A stretch of 64,000 nt of DNA, taken from contig NZ_JAAWWL010000003.1 in NCBI RefSeq assembly GCF_012272815.1, positions 62,001 to 126,000 of the forward strand. Direction: 5' to 3'. A program made the position numbers and the translations under genes. The stretch is from Croceivirga thetidis. Lineage in GTDB: Bacteria; Bacteroidota; Bacteroidia; Flavobacteriales; Flavobacteriaceae. Within the stretch, counting starts at the first letter, position 1, and every line of letters starts with the position of its first letter. This document shows positions 17,394-27,021 of this stretch, piece by piece. Below the pieces are notes generated by a model. The model was not told the origin of the DNA. It worked only from the letters and a program-made list of their open reading frames with translations, and made no database searches.

Positions 17394-18418
17394 TGTCAGA
17401 TTCTGATTCATCTGAACTTTCACAAGAAGACCTCTTTGAACATTATAGCTTCGAGGCCTCAAAAGGCCAAGAACCTTTAAGAGTAGATAAGTTTTTGATG
17501 AATTTCATTGAAAATGCTACGCGTAATAAAATTCAGCAAGCAGCCAAGAATGGCCATATTTGGGTCAATGATACTCAAGTAAAACAGAACTATAGGGTAA
17601 AGTCTGGAGACAAGGTTAAGGTACTTTTTGAACACCCACCTTACGAGTTTTTATTGACACCTGAAGATATTCCACTTGATATCGTTTTTGAAGATGATGA
17701 ATTATTGGTTGTCAACAAGCCAGCAGGTATGGTCGTGCATCCAGGTCATGGAAATTATTCAGGCACCTTGATCAATGCACTGGTACATCATTTTCAAAAC
17801 CTTCCTAAAAATAGTAATGAACGACCAGGTCTTGTTCATCGTATCGACAAGGATACATCCGGTCTACTTGTTGTTGCCAAAACAGAGCATGCCATGGCTC
17901 ATTTGGCACAGCAATTTTTTGACAAAACGAGTGAACGGGAATATGTAGCACTGGTTTGGGGAAATGTTACCGAAGAAGAGGGTACCATAGAAGGGCATTT
18001 GGGTCGTAATCCTAAAAACAGGTTGCAAATGATGGTTTTTCTTGAAGGTGAACAAGGTAAAGATGCGGTGACCCATTATAAGGTATTGGAGCGTTTGGGT
18101 TATGTTACTTTGGTTTCATGCAAGTTGGAGACCGGGAGAACACACCAAATCAGGGCTCACATGAAATTTATTGGCCATACACTTTTCAATGATGAGCGAT
18201 ATGGTGGACATAAAATTTTAAAAGGAACTACATTCACGAAGTACAAACAATTTGTTGAGAATTGCTTTAAGCTTCTACCTCGCCAGGCTTTGCATGCAAA
18301 AACCCTTGGTTTTGAACACCCGAAGACAGGGGAATTTCTACGATTTAATTCTGAAATTCCAAATGACATGTTGCAATGCATTGAAAAGTGGCGAAATTAT
18401 TCCAAGCATTCCCAGTAA
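17393..18418 (+). CDS. rluD: RluD-family 23S rRNA pseudouridine synthase
   Basis: Isomerises uridines in 23S rRNA helix 69. The 341-residue protein has an N-terminal S4 RNA-binding domain (about 28-85) and the RluA/RluD catalytic domain with HRIDKDTSGLLVV (149-161), where Asp152 is the catalytic residue. The later KLETGRTHQIRAHM motif binds RNA and the C-terminal region has LHAKTLGFEHP. Start ATG overlaps the PASTA gene stop by one base. RluC and RluA are alternatives within the family, but length and S4 domain favour RluD. Confidence 0.92.
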   Translation: MSDSDSSELSQEDLFEHYSFEASKGQEPLRVDKFLMNFIENATRNKIQQAAKNGHIWVNDTQVKQNYRVKSGDKVKVLFEHPPYEFLLTPEDIPLDIVFEDDELLVVNKPAGMVVHPGHGNYSGTLINALVHHFQNLPKNSNERPGLVHRIDKDTSGLLVVAKTEHAMAHLAQQFFDKTSEREYVALVWGNVTEEEGTIEGHLGRNPKNRLQMMVFLEGEQGKDAVTHYKVLERLGYVTLVSCKLETGRTHQIRAHMKFIGHTLFNDERYGGHKILKGTTFTKYKQFVENCFKLLPRQALHAKTLGFEHPKTGEFLRFNSEIPNDMLQCIEKWRNYSKHSQ

Positions 18419-18514
18419 TATAATTAATGTTGATTGTGGTATTGAAAACCTCAAACATTACCGTTGTACGGCTATGATTTTAGACCTTATTTTTGCAACC
18501 AAAAAGCGAAGCAT

Positions 18515-19276
18515 ATGAAAATTGTAATTTCTCCTGCGAAGTCTTTGGATTTTGAAACCCAATTACCAACATCAAAAAGTACGCAGCCAGAATTTCTTGA
18601 AAATGCAGAAAAATTGAACAAGGTATTAGCCAAGAAAAAACCAAACGCACTTTCAAAATTGATGTCAATATCTGCGAATCTGGCTGAATTGAACTGGGAG
18701 CGAAACCAACAATTTTCGACACCATTTACCCCTGAGAATGCTCGGCCTGCGGTTTATGCCTTCAATGGGGATGTTTATCAAGGTTTGGATGCATATTCCA
18801 TCAAGGAATCGAAATTTGAAAAATTGCAAGACACTTTAAGGATTCTTTCTGGATTATATGGAATTTTAAAGCCATTCGATTTAATTCAGCCTTATCGTTT
18901 AGAAATGGGCACACAACTAAAAATTGGACGCAAAAAGAACCTATATGAGTTTTGGAAAAAGACATTGACCGACCATCTTAATTCGGAACTTGAGGATAAC
19001 GAATTGTTTATCAATTTAGCCAGTAACGAATATTTTAGCGCTGTTGATGGTAAAAAATTGAAAGTTCCTGTAATAAGTCCTGTTTTCAAAGATTGGAAGA
19101 ACGATAAATTGAAGGTAATTAGCTTTTTTGCCAAAAAGGCCAGAGGCTCGATGGTGCGTTATATTCTAGATACAAATGCGCAATCTTTAGACGATATCAA
19201 AGGTTTTGATTACGATGGATATCAATTCAGTGCGGAACATACCCTAAAAGAAAACCAACCAGCGTTCATCCGATAG
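18515..19276 (+). CDS. yaaA: peroxide stress protein YaaA (UPF0246)
   Basis: A 253-residue protein of the YaaA family, which limits free intracellular iron during peroxide stress and binds DNA in characterised members. Family hallmarks are the start [54 protein letters not shown] and RLEMGTQL, with the C-terminal [15 protein letters not shown] chose ATG at 18515; a longer frame from 18464 adds 17 unlike residues. It follows rluD after 96 bases with no recognisable terminator. No OxyR-like site could be identified upstream. Confidence 0.95.
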   Translation: MKIVISPAKSLDFETQLPTSKSTQPEFLENAEKLNKVLAKKKPNALSKLMSISANLAELNWERNQQFSTPFTPENARPAVYAFNGDVYQGLDAYSIKESKFEKLQDTLRILSGLYGILKPFDLIQPYRLEMGTQLKIGRKKNLYEFWKKTLTDHLNSELEDNELFINLASNEYFSAVDGKKLKVPVISPVFKDWKNDKLKVISFFAKKARGSMVRYILDTNAQSLDDIKGFDYDGYQFSAEHTLKENQPAFIR

Positions 19277-19321
19277 AATATTCTTGTTCGAAATCCGTTT
19301 TTCTTAAAAACACCATTGGTT

Positions 19322-19681
19322 ATGAAAAAGTGGATTGGCATAGTTTTGGTCGTACTATTTTTAGTTTGGGCCTGTGATGATAGAGATGATAACTTGTTGG
19401 CTCCAAACATCAGAATTCAAAATCTGAGTTCTCAAAATTTTATTCTTGTTGAGGTCCGGAACGATAGTATTTTGTTTGAAAACATTGCCCCCGAAGGTTT
19501 CTCACCTTATTTGGAGCTAGAAACTGCATATTTTCAAGATACCTTACGAATTGAAGCCGATTCTACCCAATTCACCTTTATTCCAGATTCTATTGGTGAA
19601 CCATTACCAATCGGATTATATACTTACCAGTTGAATATTATTGAGGGCGATAGCTTAACGTTTAACTTTAAGCTGGATTAA
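19322..19681 (+). CDS. small hypothetical lipoprotein
   Basis: A 119-residue protein beginning MKKWIGIVLVVLFLVWACDD, a lipoprotein signal with the attachment Cys at about residue 18 followed by acidic residues. In Bacteroidota such aspartates after the cysteine can influence surface export. The rest is predicted as beta strands (NIRIQNLSSQNFILVEVRN and TYQLNIIEGDSLTFNFKLD), possibly a small Ig-like or lipocalin-like sandwich. I recognise no family. The start is ATG at 19322; a TTG lies two codons upstream. An A/T-rich inverted repeat at 19683-19720 follows the stop and might end the transcript. Confidence 0.75.
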   Translation: MKKWIGIVLVVLFLVWACDDRDDNLLAPNIRIQNLSSQNFILVEVRNDSILFENIAPEGFSPYLELETAYFQDTLRIEADSTQFTFIPDSIGEPLPIGLYTYQLNIIEGDSLTFNFKLD

Positions 19682-19751
19682 TAAAAATAGAAATAGAGAT
19701 TAGGTATTTTTTCTATTTTTATCTGACCAACTAACCGTTACCACCCCATTA

Positions 19752-20489
19752 ATGCACTACTACTTAATAATTGCGCTTCAAGGCTTTTGTGTTTACCATT
19801 GCTACACGAATCGAAATAATTATTACTGGATTTTTGCCATCATTTTCCTTCCGGTAATCGGATCGTTGCTATACCTCTTTATGAACGTATTCAAGAGAAG
19901 GGATTTGGAAAAAGCGCAAGATGAGCTGGTCAAAACCTTGAATCCCACAAAAAAAATCAAAGACCTTCAGAAGAAATTAAGTTTTTCAGAGACTTTTGAA
20001 AACAGGGTGGCACTGGCTGATGCCTACATGGAAAATGCAAATTATGACGAGGCCATTGCGCTATATTCTGAAGCTTTAAAAGATATGTTCGCCAATGATT
20101 ATTATGTTTTGTCCCGTTTGCAAGAGGCTTATTTTAAGGTATCGAATTTTGAAAAAGTACTTGAAATTTCTGAGCAAATAAAAACAAATCCATCATTCAA
20201 AAAGTCAAGTGCAAATCTGATTTATGCAAAAATTTTGGAGAAAGAAGGTGCTTATTCAGAAGCAGAGGAACAGTTTCGGCTGTTTGATGCTCCATATAAC
20301 TACTACGCACAACGTTTGGAACTAGCTCAGTTTTTGCTAAGAAGGGATAAAAAAGAAGATGCGGAACAAGTTCTTCAAGAAATTGAGACTGAAGCACAAA
20401 ATATGTCTCGAGAAAATTACAGGAACAATAAACAGACCATAAAGGCGGCCAGAGAAATTCTTACTTCGATTAATACCGGTAAAAGCTAG
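19752..20489 (+). CDS. membrane-anchored TPR protein with PLDc_N-like head
   Basis: A 245-residue protein. The first 45 residues hold two hydrophobic segments separated by an Asn/Tyr-rich turn (YWIFAIIFLPVIGSLLYLF), a pattern seen in the N-terminal membrane hairpin of cardiolipin synthases and in small PLDc_N proteins. Residues about 65-235 form tetratricopeptide-like helices (NYDEAIALYSEALKDMFAND, GAYSEAEEQFRLFD, KKEDAEQVLQEIE). It is likely an inner-membrane protein with a cytosolic protein-binding TPR array. There is no catalytic HKD motif, so it is not a phospholipase itself. Partners are unknown; the genes on either side are unrelated. Confidence 0.75.
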   Translation: MHYYLIIALQGFCVYHCYTNRNNYYWIFAIIFLPVIGSLLYLFMNVFKRRDLEKAQDELVKTLNPTKKIKDLQKKLSFSETFENRVALADAYMENANYDEAIALYSEALKDMFANDYYVLSRLQEAYFKVSNFEKVLEISEQIKTNPSFKKSSANLIYAKILEKEGAYSEAEEQFRLFDAPYNYYAQRLELAQFLLRRDKKEDAEQVLQEIETEAQNMSRENYRNNKQTIKAAREILTSINTGKS

Positions 20490-20516
20490 ACTGAAATTTT
20501 AAATTAAAGGATCGGG

Positions 20517-20645
20517 TTATTTTGTCTTCGCAGTATTGAGTTTTTCTTCAACTGATGTTCTTTTTTTAATTTTTCTTGGCCTCCTGGCACCAAATGATTT
20601 GTTGGCAATTTTACCTCGTCTGCTTTTAATGTCTCCTTTTCCCAT
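20517..20645 (-). CDS. 30S ribosomal protein bTHX
   Basis: A 42-codon gene, easily missed. The predicted protein starts MGKGDIKSRRGKIANKSFG and continues ARRPRKIKKRTSVEEKL, ending TAKTK. The MGKGDxxxRRGKI opening and the basic RRPRK core match the Thx peptide that sits in the head of the 30S subunit of Thermus, which Bacteroidota also encode. ATG is at 20643-20645 and the TAA at 20517-20519. It lies alone on the minus strand between the TPR gene and the uracil-DNA glycosylase-family gene. The acidic/basic tail after the core is longer than in Thermus. Confidence 0.88.
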   Translation of the reverse strand: MGKGDIKSRRGKIANKSFGARRPRKIKKRTSVEEKLNTAKTK

Positions 20646-20763
20646 AACTCGTAAATTTAATTATCCCCGTGTCACACTGAGCTTGTAGAATTGTACTCGA
20701 ACACTAGAATAATTTAAAAAAAATTGACAGAATTCAAAATTTGGGTTCTTTACCTTTAAAGCC

Positions 20764-21423
20764 ATGTTTATACACAAACACCCGTATCCTCCATTTCTGT
20801 TCGAAGGTGTAGAGAAGTTGATTGTAGGTACCTTGCCGCCACCACGATTTTCCACAGGTGAATTAAGGATAAAAGATGTTGACTTTTGTTACGGTAGTAG
20901 AGACGGTCAATTATGGCCAATTTTGGACCGGATTTTTGAATTAAATCTAAAATTTGAAACTACGAATGAGGCCATTCAACAACGTAAAAACTTTCTTGTA
21001 AATCGAAAGATTGGCATTTGTGATATCGTTGCCAGTGCAGAGCGGGAGAAAATTGATGCTACTGATTTGGGCATGCAAAATGTAAAGCTTCGAAATATCC
21101 TAAGTTTTTTAGCGGAATATACAACTGTTCATACCTTATTGTTTACGGGAGGTAATAGTAAAAATGGTCCTGAATACTTTTTCCGAAAACATTTGAAGGC
21201 CAATGATATAATACTAAAAGTTGTTTCAGATATAGTGCCAAGAGCGCATTCTTTCGTGCATCCCTCAACTAAGAAAGAGATTAAAACCATATCATTGATT
21301 GCGCCTTCAGGTTCTGCGAATAGGGCCGTGGGGAGTTTACAGGAATACAAATTGATGAAAGATAAAAATCCGGATTTCAATACGTTGGATTTTCGAGTCT
21401 TACAGTATCGGAAGTATTTTTAA
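20764..21423 (+). CDS. uracil-DNA glycosylase superfamily protein
   Basis: A 219-residue protein. Its N-terminal motif EKLIVGTLPPPRF corresponds to the UDG superfamily water-activating loop (VGxxPG-type), and NRKIGICDIVASAERE follows as in Mug-like members. A later SGSANRAVGSLQEYK region matches the DNA-intercalating HPSP/Ser-Ala loop position; an SFVHPST segment also occurs. These proteins remove uracil or mismatched bases, but this subgroup is uncharacterised and the exact substrate is unknown. ATG at 20764 is the first possible start. It is followed by ppc after 98 bases. Confidence 0.8.
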   Translation: MFIHKHPYPPFLFEGVEKLIVGTLPPPRFSTGELRIKDVDFCYGSRDGQLWPILDRIFELNLKFETTNEAIQQRKNFLVNRKIGICDIVASAEREKIDATDLGMQNVKLRNILSFLAEYTTVHTLLFTGGNSKNGPEYFFRKHLKANDIILKVVSDIVPRAHSFVHPSTKKEIKTISLIAPSGSANRAVGSLQEYKLMKDKNPDFNTLDFRVLQYRKYF

Positions 21424-21521
21424 AGAAAACCACGCTATTTTATGAAATTGTGAAAAGGGTGTCACTTCTTTGGCATCTAAGTTTGCGATAACGACATTTG
21501 CCTTTCGCTTATGAAAACAAT

Positions 21522-24083
21522 ATGACAATGAACCGAATGCAGCAGAACGAAAGACTTGATGAATTCAAGAAATCGGTCACCAATAAATTCAATATTTACA
21601 ACAGTCTTTTTTTAAGCTTGCCGTATGCTGATATGGAAAACGTCGGTATGTTGGTACCATTGCTCTTTGAGCAATGTGAACAGGGTTTGTCAGAAGGCAA
21701 AAAACCCGAAGACATTCTTCAACACTTCTTTGCAAATTTCACCGATTTCGAAACTGAAGAAGCTCGAATTGATTTCATGTTCAGAATAATTCAGTATGTC
21801 GAAAGACAAGTAGTACTCTTTGATAGCGTCGAAGATTCTGCCTTTCCGAAACTTCAGGAGCATACAAATTCACTTTCAATCAACGATTACTTCGAGTTGG
21901 TGGACCAAAGTAAGAACTGGGACAAGATTGCAAAAAAACTATCTACTTTCAGTGCACGGATTGTTCTAACTGCCCACCCAACTCAGTTCTATACTCCTGC
22001 AGTTCTTGATATTATTAAAGAATTAAGGTCTTTAATAGATGAGAATAGGGTAGATGACATTGATATCACTTTGCAGCAACTGGGCCTGACTTCTTTGATA
22101 AACACCAAAAAGCCAACGCCGCTTGATGAAGCCAAGAACATTATCCATATTCTTCGAAACACCTATTATGATGCCATTGGGGAATTGTTCGAATATGTGA
22201 AGAGCAATATTCGAATGAGTGATTTCGATAATTACGATATCATTAAACTTGGTTTTTGGCCAGGTGGGGATCGTGATGGAAACCCTTTTGTGACCGCACA
22301 AATTACGGAGCAAGTAGCAGACGAGCTAAGGATTACCTTGATGAAATGCTATTATAATGAGTTAAAAGAACTTCGTAAAAAGCTCACTTTCAAGGGCTTG
22401 CAGGAACCCATCAATGCCTTAAATGAAAGCCTTTACCGAGCAATGTTCCAAAAGAACTTTCTCTTGACCTATCCGGAAATCATTGGTAAACTAGAAGAAA
22501 TCAGGAGTATTTTGGTTACTGATTACCATTCACTTTACCTAAAGGATTTGAATGCATTGATCAACAAGGTCCATATTTTTAAAACCCATTTTGCAGTTTT
22601 GGATATTCGTCAAGACCATAGCAAACACTACGCTGCAGTCGAAGATATTTTAAAACAAAATGGAAGTATACAAGATTCCTTATCAGAACTCTCTGAAGAA
22701 GAATTGGTTTCATTATTGCTAGAGAAGGATGTGAAATTTGATTTGGAATCTATTACTGATGAGGTTGCGAAAGAAACGCTGAAAAATATCGGTAATCTAA
22801 AAGAAATTCAACGTAGAAACGGGATTGATGGTTGCAATCGTTACATCATCAGTAATTCTGAAGACATTTTTTCAGTATTGTTTGTCATTGGTTTGTTTAG
22901 ATGGTGCGGCTGGAAGACGGAAGATATAACCTTCGATGTTGTGCCCTTGTTTGAAACCATGAAGGGTATGGAGGCTTCAGAATCGGTTATGCAGCAATTG
23001 TTCGATAATCCAATTTATCGTGCACATCTAGAAAGGCGTAAAGACACCCATACCATAATGCTAGGTTTTTCTGATGGTACCAAAGACGGTGGGTATTTAA
23101 AAGCGAATTGGAGTATTCTAAAGACCAAAGAAACCTTAAGCAAAGTTTGTAAAAAGAATGGTGTAAAAGCATTGTTCTTTGATGGTAGGGGAGGACCACC
23201 AGCAAGGGGCGGGGGTAAAACCCATCGATTCTATGCTGCACAGACTAAGGACGTTGCAAACCATGAAATTCAACTGACCATTCAAGGGCAGACCATTACA
23301 AGTACCTATGGTACAAAAGAACAATTTGTGCATAATGCTGAACAAATGTTAACTGCAGGTCTGACCAATAATATTTTTGGTAAAGAACATACCATCTCAA
23401 ATGCGGAACGCAAGTTAATTGAGGAGCTATCTGAACTTAGTTTTGCTAAGTATGAATCTTTGAAACAGCACGAAAAGTTTATCCCTTATTTGGAAAACCG
23501 TAGTACCCTAAAGTATTATGGAAAGGCCAATATCGGGAGTAGACCTGGAAAACGAGGAAACAAAAAACAATTGACATTGTCTGATTTAAGGGCGATTTCG
23601 TTTGTGGGTTCTTGGAGTCAGCTCAAGCAAAATGTACCCGGTTATTTTGGTTTGGGTACCGCTATTCAAAAACTAAAGAATGACGGGCGACTAAAAGAAG
23701 TCAAGCGATTGTATAAGGACGTTCCATTTTTTAGGGCGCTTATGCATAACAGTATGATGGCACTGGCCAAGACGAATTTCAAGTTGACCAGCTACCTTAA
23801 AGATGATGCGGAATTCTCTGAATTTTGGAATATTCTGTTTGACGAATTCAAACTTTCCAAAAAAATGCTTTTAGAGGTTTCTGGGCATAAGATTTTGATG
23901 GAAGATGAGGCAGTATCCCGTGAATCGGTTAAAATAAGGGAGAAAATAGTACTACCACTTTTGGTTATTCAACAGAACGCCTTGTTCCATATAACACAAG
24001 ATTCGAAGCATAAAGAACTTTATGAAAAAATCGTAACCCGTTCTTTATATGGTAATATTAATGCGAGTCGAAATTCTGCTTAA
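21522..24083 (+). CDS. ppc: phosphoenolpyruvate carboxylase
   Basis: Carboxylates phosphoenolpyruvate to oxaloacetate, refilling the TCA cycle. The 853-residue protein has the first catalytic motif LTAHPTQ (His about 152), GFWPGGDRDGNPFV for PEP and metal binding, MLGFSDGTKDGGYLKANW, and FDGRGGPPARGGGKTH, the flexible glycine loop. The C-terminus ends in NASRNSA; many PEPCs end in NTG, so the terminal effector-site residue differs. I chose ATG at 21522; upstream TTG at 21498 adds 8 residues. An intrinsic terminator follows at 24133-24157. Confidence 0.96.
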   Translation: MTMNRMQQNERLDEFKKSVTNKFNIYNSLFLSLPYADMENVGMLVPLLFEQCEQGLSEGKKPEDILQHFFANFTDFETEEARIDFMFRIIQYVERQVVLFDSVEDSAFPKLQEHTNSLSINDYFELVDQSKNWDKIAKKLSTFSARIVLTAHPTQFYTPAVLDIIKELRSLIDENRVDDIDITLQQLGLTSLINTKKPTPLDEAKNIIHILRNTYYDAIGELFEYVKSNIRMSDFDNYDIIKLGFWPGGDRDGNPFVTAQITEQVADELRITLMKCYYNELKELRKKLTFKGLQEPINALNESLYRAMFQKNFLLTYPEIIGKLEEIRSILVTDYHSLYLKDLNALINKVHIFKTHFAVLDIRQDHSKHYAAVEDILKQNGSIQDSLSELSEEELVSLLLEKDVKFDLESITDEVAKETLKNIGNLKEIQRRNGIDGCNRYIISNSEDIFSVLFVIGLFRWCGWKTEDITFDVVPLFETMKGMEASESVMQQLFDNPIYRAHLERRKDTHTIMLGFSDGTKDGGYLKANWSILKTKETLSKVCKKNGVKALFFDGRGGPPARGGGKTHRFYAAQTKDVANHEIQLTIQGQTITSTYGTKEQFVHNAEQMLTAGLTNNIFGKEHTISNAERKLIEELSELSFAKYESLKQHEKFIPYLENRSTLKYYGKANIGSRPGKRGNKKQLTLSDLRAISFVGSWSQLKQNVPGYFGLGTAIQKLKNDGRLKEVKRLYKDVPFFRALMHNSMMALAKTNFKLTSYLKDDAEFSEFWNILFDEFKLSKKMLLEVSGHKILMEDEAVSRESVKIREKIVLPLLVIQQNALFHITQDSKHKELYEKIVTRSLYGNINASRNSA

Positions 24084-24132
24084 GTATTGACTTGATTCCT
24101 AAAGCCAATTTGGTTATTGGATTTAAACAAAA

Positions 24133-24157
24133 AAAGCGGGGCATTTTGCCCCGCTTT
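24133..24157. terminator. bidirectional intrinsic terminator
   Basis: A 10-bp perfect stem AAAGCGGGGC/GCCCCGCTTT with loop ATTTT. A-tract on the left and T-rich sequence on the right make it usable from both strands. It separates the convergent ppc gene and repeat-lipoprotein gene. Confidence 0.93.
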
Positions 24158-24188
24158 CCTTTTAGTTACAAATTATTTAAATTCTTTT

Positions 24189-26933
24189 CTAGTGAATTCT
24201 ATTCACTTCAATGGAATTTGAGATGTCAAAACATCCAACAAATTCATCAAATGTCCATCCAGGTTCCAATCCTCGGAAACCGTCTTCATATCGAATATAA
24301 TAAATGAAGCAAGTACCTGGTCCGGCAGCATCAAAGTCAACAGCTTTTAAGGCATCCAATGTCGGTGGCGCACCTAGAATAACACCTCTGTCGTCGGTGA
24401 TTATCCATGAACTATTGGTGCCGGATACTTCAGAACCATCCAGTGCCACATCCATGACAAAATCAGGATTCCCGTCCACATTGAAGGTATATGGACCGCC
24501 AGTTATCGCACCTGCATTCGGTGCATTGCGTACCACTTCAATTGAATTTGAGAGGTCGAAGTTACCTTGAATATTAGCCGCGTTCATTCCAACTTCAGCG
24601 CCTTGTAGTTCACCGTTAAATCGCATATACCAGATAAGGCAAACACCACCTCCGGCACCATCGAAATCAACCCCTTGAACAGCATCCAATGTTGGAGGCA
24701 AACCTAGAATATTTCCTTGATCGTCAGTAATGACCCAAGTGCTATTGCTACCACTTGCATTCGAAGCATCTAAATGAATGCCGCTAACATGATCAGGATA
24801 CCCGTCAACACAGAATTCAAATGGTCCACCAGAGATAACGCCTGCATTGGCACCTTGGTTGCGTGTTACTTGAATTGAATTTGATAAATTGAAACATCCC
24901 TCTAAATGACCTGCATTCATGCCGGGTTCGAGACCGGTTAGACCGTCTTCATAGCGTAAATACCAAATGAGGCAAACACCTGGTCCCGCTGCGTCAAAAT
25001 CCACACCTTTCACGGCATCTAAGGTAGGGGGTAGGCCAAGAATGTTCAATTGGTCATCTGTAATTACCCAAGTACTATTTGTACCTGAGGCGTTTTCACT
25101 ATTCAACGAAATGTCCATAACAAAATCTGCTTCGCCATCTACGTAGAAGGTGTAAGGGCCACCAATAATTTCTCCTGCATTGGGCTCATTTCTGGTTACT
25201 TCTATTGCATTTGATAAATCAAAATTACCTTCCAGTTCATTAGCATTCATACCAGCTTCCAATCCGCTAAGACCATCTTCATAGCGTAAGTACCAAATTA
25301 GACAGACACCAGGTCCGGCAGCATCGAAATTTACGCCCTCGACCGCTTCAAGAGTAGGAGGTAGTCCTAAAATTATACCTTGGTCATCGGTAATGACCCA
25401 AGTACTATTGCTACCAGCGGCGTTTGTAGCGTCCAATGTAATTCCGCTTACATGATCAGCTTCACCATCAACACAGAAATCAAATGGGCCACCTGAAATT
25501 GTGCCTGCATTCGCACCTTGCTTTCGAGTGACTTCAATGGAATTTGAAAGGTCAAAACATCCTTCAAGATTACCAGCGTTTTGTCCAGCTTCAAGTCCAG
25601 TAAGTCCATCTTCATATCGTAAATACCAAATAAGGCATACACCTGCTCCAGCCGAATCAAAATCGACTCCTTTAACAGCATCTAAGGTTGGTGGTAGCCC
25701 TAAAATGTTCAACTGGTCATCGGTGATGACCCAAGTACTGTTGGTGCCAGAAGCACTTTCATTTTTTAAGCTAATGTCCGTAACGAAATCTGGAGTGCCA
25801 TCTACATAAAATGTATAGGGTCCACCGGTAATTTCTCCAGCTTCAGGTTGGTTTCGCTGTACCTCAAGGGCATTCGAAAGTGCAAAATTACCCTGTAGCT
25901 CGTTTGCATTCATTCCAGGTTCAAGTCCAGTTATCCCGTCTTCGTAGCGTAAATACCAGATAAGACAAAGTCCTGGACCTGCATCATCAAAATTCACACC
26001 GTATAAGGCATCCAGATTTGGTGGAAGGCCTAAAATGACCCCTTGGTCATCGGTGACTACCCAAGAACTGTTACTGCCAGAAGCGTTGTCAGCATTTAAG
26101 TTGATGTCTGAGACAAAATCAGCTTCTCCATCCACACAAAAACTGAAAGGGCCTCCAGAAATTTCACCGGCATTGGCCGCATTCAAACGGGTAACTTCAA
26201 TGGAATTTGATAGACTGAAACATCCTTCTAAATCAGCTGCATTGGCGCCCATTTCTGCGCCCACTAGGCCATCTTCAAATCGTAAATACCAGATTAGGCA
26301 GACCCCAGCACCGGCACCATCAAAGTCAACGTTTTTCACATCATCCAATGTTGGAGGTAGACCTAGAATATTCAAAGCATCATCAGTAATTACCCAAGTG
26401 CTGTTGGTACCAAGGGCTTCAGAACTATCCAACTCCAATTCAGTAACAAAATCGGGTTGGCCATCAACTGTAAATTCATATGGCCCACCGGATATGGTGC
26501 CTGCACGGGTTTCATTTCGAACTACTTCAATACTGTTTGAAAGGTCGAAATCACCTTCAAGGTCGTCAACGTTCATTCCAGATTCTAGACCAGAGAGTCC
26601 TTCCTCATACCTAATGTACCAAATGAAACAGGTACCGCCACCGGCTTCGTCGAAATCAACATTGCCCAATGCTTCTAAGGTCGGTGGCAAACCCAAAATA
26701 TTGTTTTCATCATCGGTTACAATCCATGTGCTCAGCGACCCTTCTGAGTCGGAACTATCAAGGGTTATACCGTCAACCATATCTGGTTCGCCGTCAACAC
26801 AGAAGACAAATGGGCCACCAGATATGGTACCTGCCATGGTAATTGCAGGATTTACATTCTCATCGGTTTCAGATTCACAACCAATGAGTAAAAAGAATAC
26901 AAGCAAGCTTGCTAGAATAGTGTTTTTTCTCAT
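24189..26933 (-). CDS. eight-repeat surface-type lipoprotein with alternating cysteines
   Basis: A 914-residue protein starting MRKNTILASLLVFFLLIGCE, a lipoprotein signal with Cys19 followed by an acidic linker. From residue 34 to the end it consists of eight repeats of about 110 residues. Each opens with AGxIxGGPFxF, contains STWVITDD, NILGLPPTLDAV and CLIWYLRYEDGL, and ends with a DLSNSIEV block. Odd repeats carry Cys in the FCVDG position; even repeats lack it and instead carry Cys in EGCF near the end; all have Cys in CLIW. The fold is likely beta-sandwich. I know no named family. It is probably anchored at the outer membrane and could bind carbohydrate or another surface ligand. It is convergent with ppc across a terminator. 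Confidence 0.85.
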   Translation of the reverse strand: MRKNTILASLLVFFLLIGCESETDENVNPAITMAGTISGGPFVFCVDGEPDMVDGITLDSSDSEGSLSTWIVTDDENNILGLPPTLEALGNVDFDEAGGGTCFIWYIRYEEGLSGLESGMNVDDLEGDFDLSNSIEVVRNETRAGTISGGPYEFTVDGQPDFVTELELDSSEALGTNSTWVITDDALNILGLPPTLDDVKNVDFDGAGAGVCLIWYLRFEDGLVGAEMGANAADLEGCFSLSNSIEVTRLNAANAGEISGGPFSFCVDGEADFVSDINLNADNASGSNSSWVVTDDQGVILGLPPNLDALYGVNFDDAGPGLCLIWYLRYEDGITGLEPGMNANELQGNFALSNALEVQRNQPEAGEITGGPYTFYVDGTPDFVTDISLKNESASGTNSTWVITDDQLNILGLPPTLDAVKGVDFDSAGAGVCLIWYLRYEDGLTGLEAGQNAGNLEGCFDLSNSIEVTRKQGANAGTISGGPFDFCVDGEADHVSGITLDATNAAGSNSTWVITDDQGIILGLPPTLEAVEGVNFDAAGPGVCLIWYLRYEDGLSGLEAGMNANELEGNFDLSNAIEVTRNEPNAGEIIGGPYTFYVDGEADFVMDISLNSENASGTNSTWVITDDQLNILGLPPTLDAVKGVDFDAAGPGVCLIWYLRYEDGLTGLEPGMNAGHLEGCFNLSNSIQVTRNQGANAGVISGGPFEFCVDGYPDHVSGIHLDASNASGSNSTWVITDDQGNILGLPPTLDAVQGVDFDGAGGGVCLIWYMRFNGELQGAEVGMNAANIQGNFDLSNSIEVVRNAPNAGAITGGPYTFNVDGNPDFVMDVALDGSEVSGTNSSWIITDDRGVILGAPPTLDALKAVDFDAAGPGTCFIYYIRYEDGFRGLEPGWTFDEFVGCFDISNSIEVNRIH
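24192..26834 (-). repeat. eight tandem coding repeats of about 330 bp
   Basis: In-frame repeats forming residues 34 to 914 of the lipoprotein. Repeat 1 counts 110 residues and repeat 2 111. Alternate repeats are more alike in their cysteine pattern and in the linker after them (RNQGANAG-type after even repeats; RNxPNAG-type after odd ones), so the underlying unit looks like a pair of about 660 bp duplicated several times. Confidence 0.9.
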
Positions 26934-27021
26934 TTTGAAGGGTATTTAATTGTTCCCTCCAAAAGAATAGTTAAAGTGTAACAACCAAGTCCCGAAAATG
27001 TAACATCGCAGTCCCAAAAGA

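Noticed and set aside
19683-19720. A/T-only inverted repeat after a small lipoprotein gene
   Set aside because: Could be a terminator, but it lacks G/C pairs and could arise by chance in A/T-rich DNA.
24192-26834. Regular repeats of about 330 bp that might suggest a CRISPR or satellite array
   Set aside because: The units are in frame, encode a conserved protein repeat, and there are no short direct repeats with unique spacers.
26035-26949. A 304-codon open frame on the plus strand opposite the repeat lipoprotein
   Set aside because: It is antisense to a highly repetitive coding region and mirrors its repeats; no family features and low-complexity Ser/Pro-rich translation.
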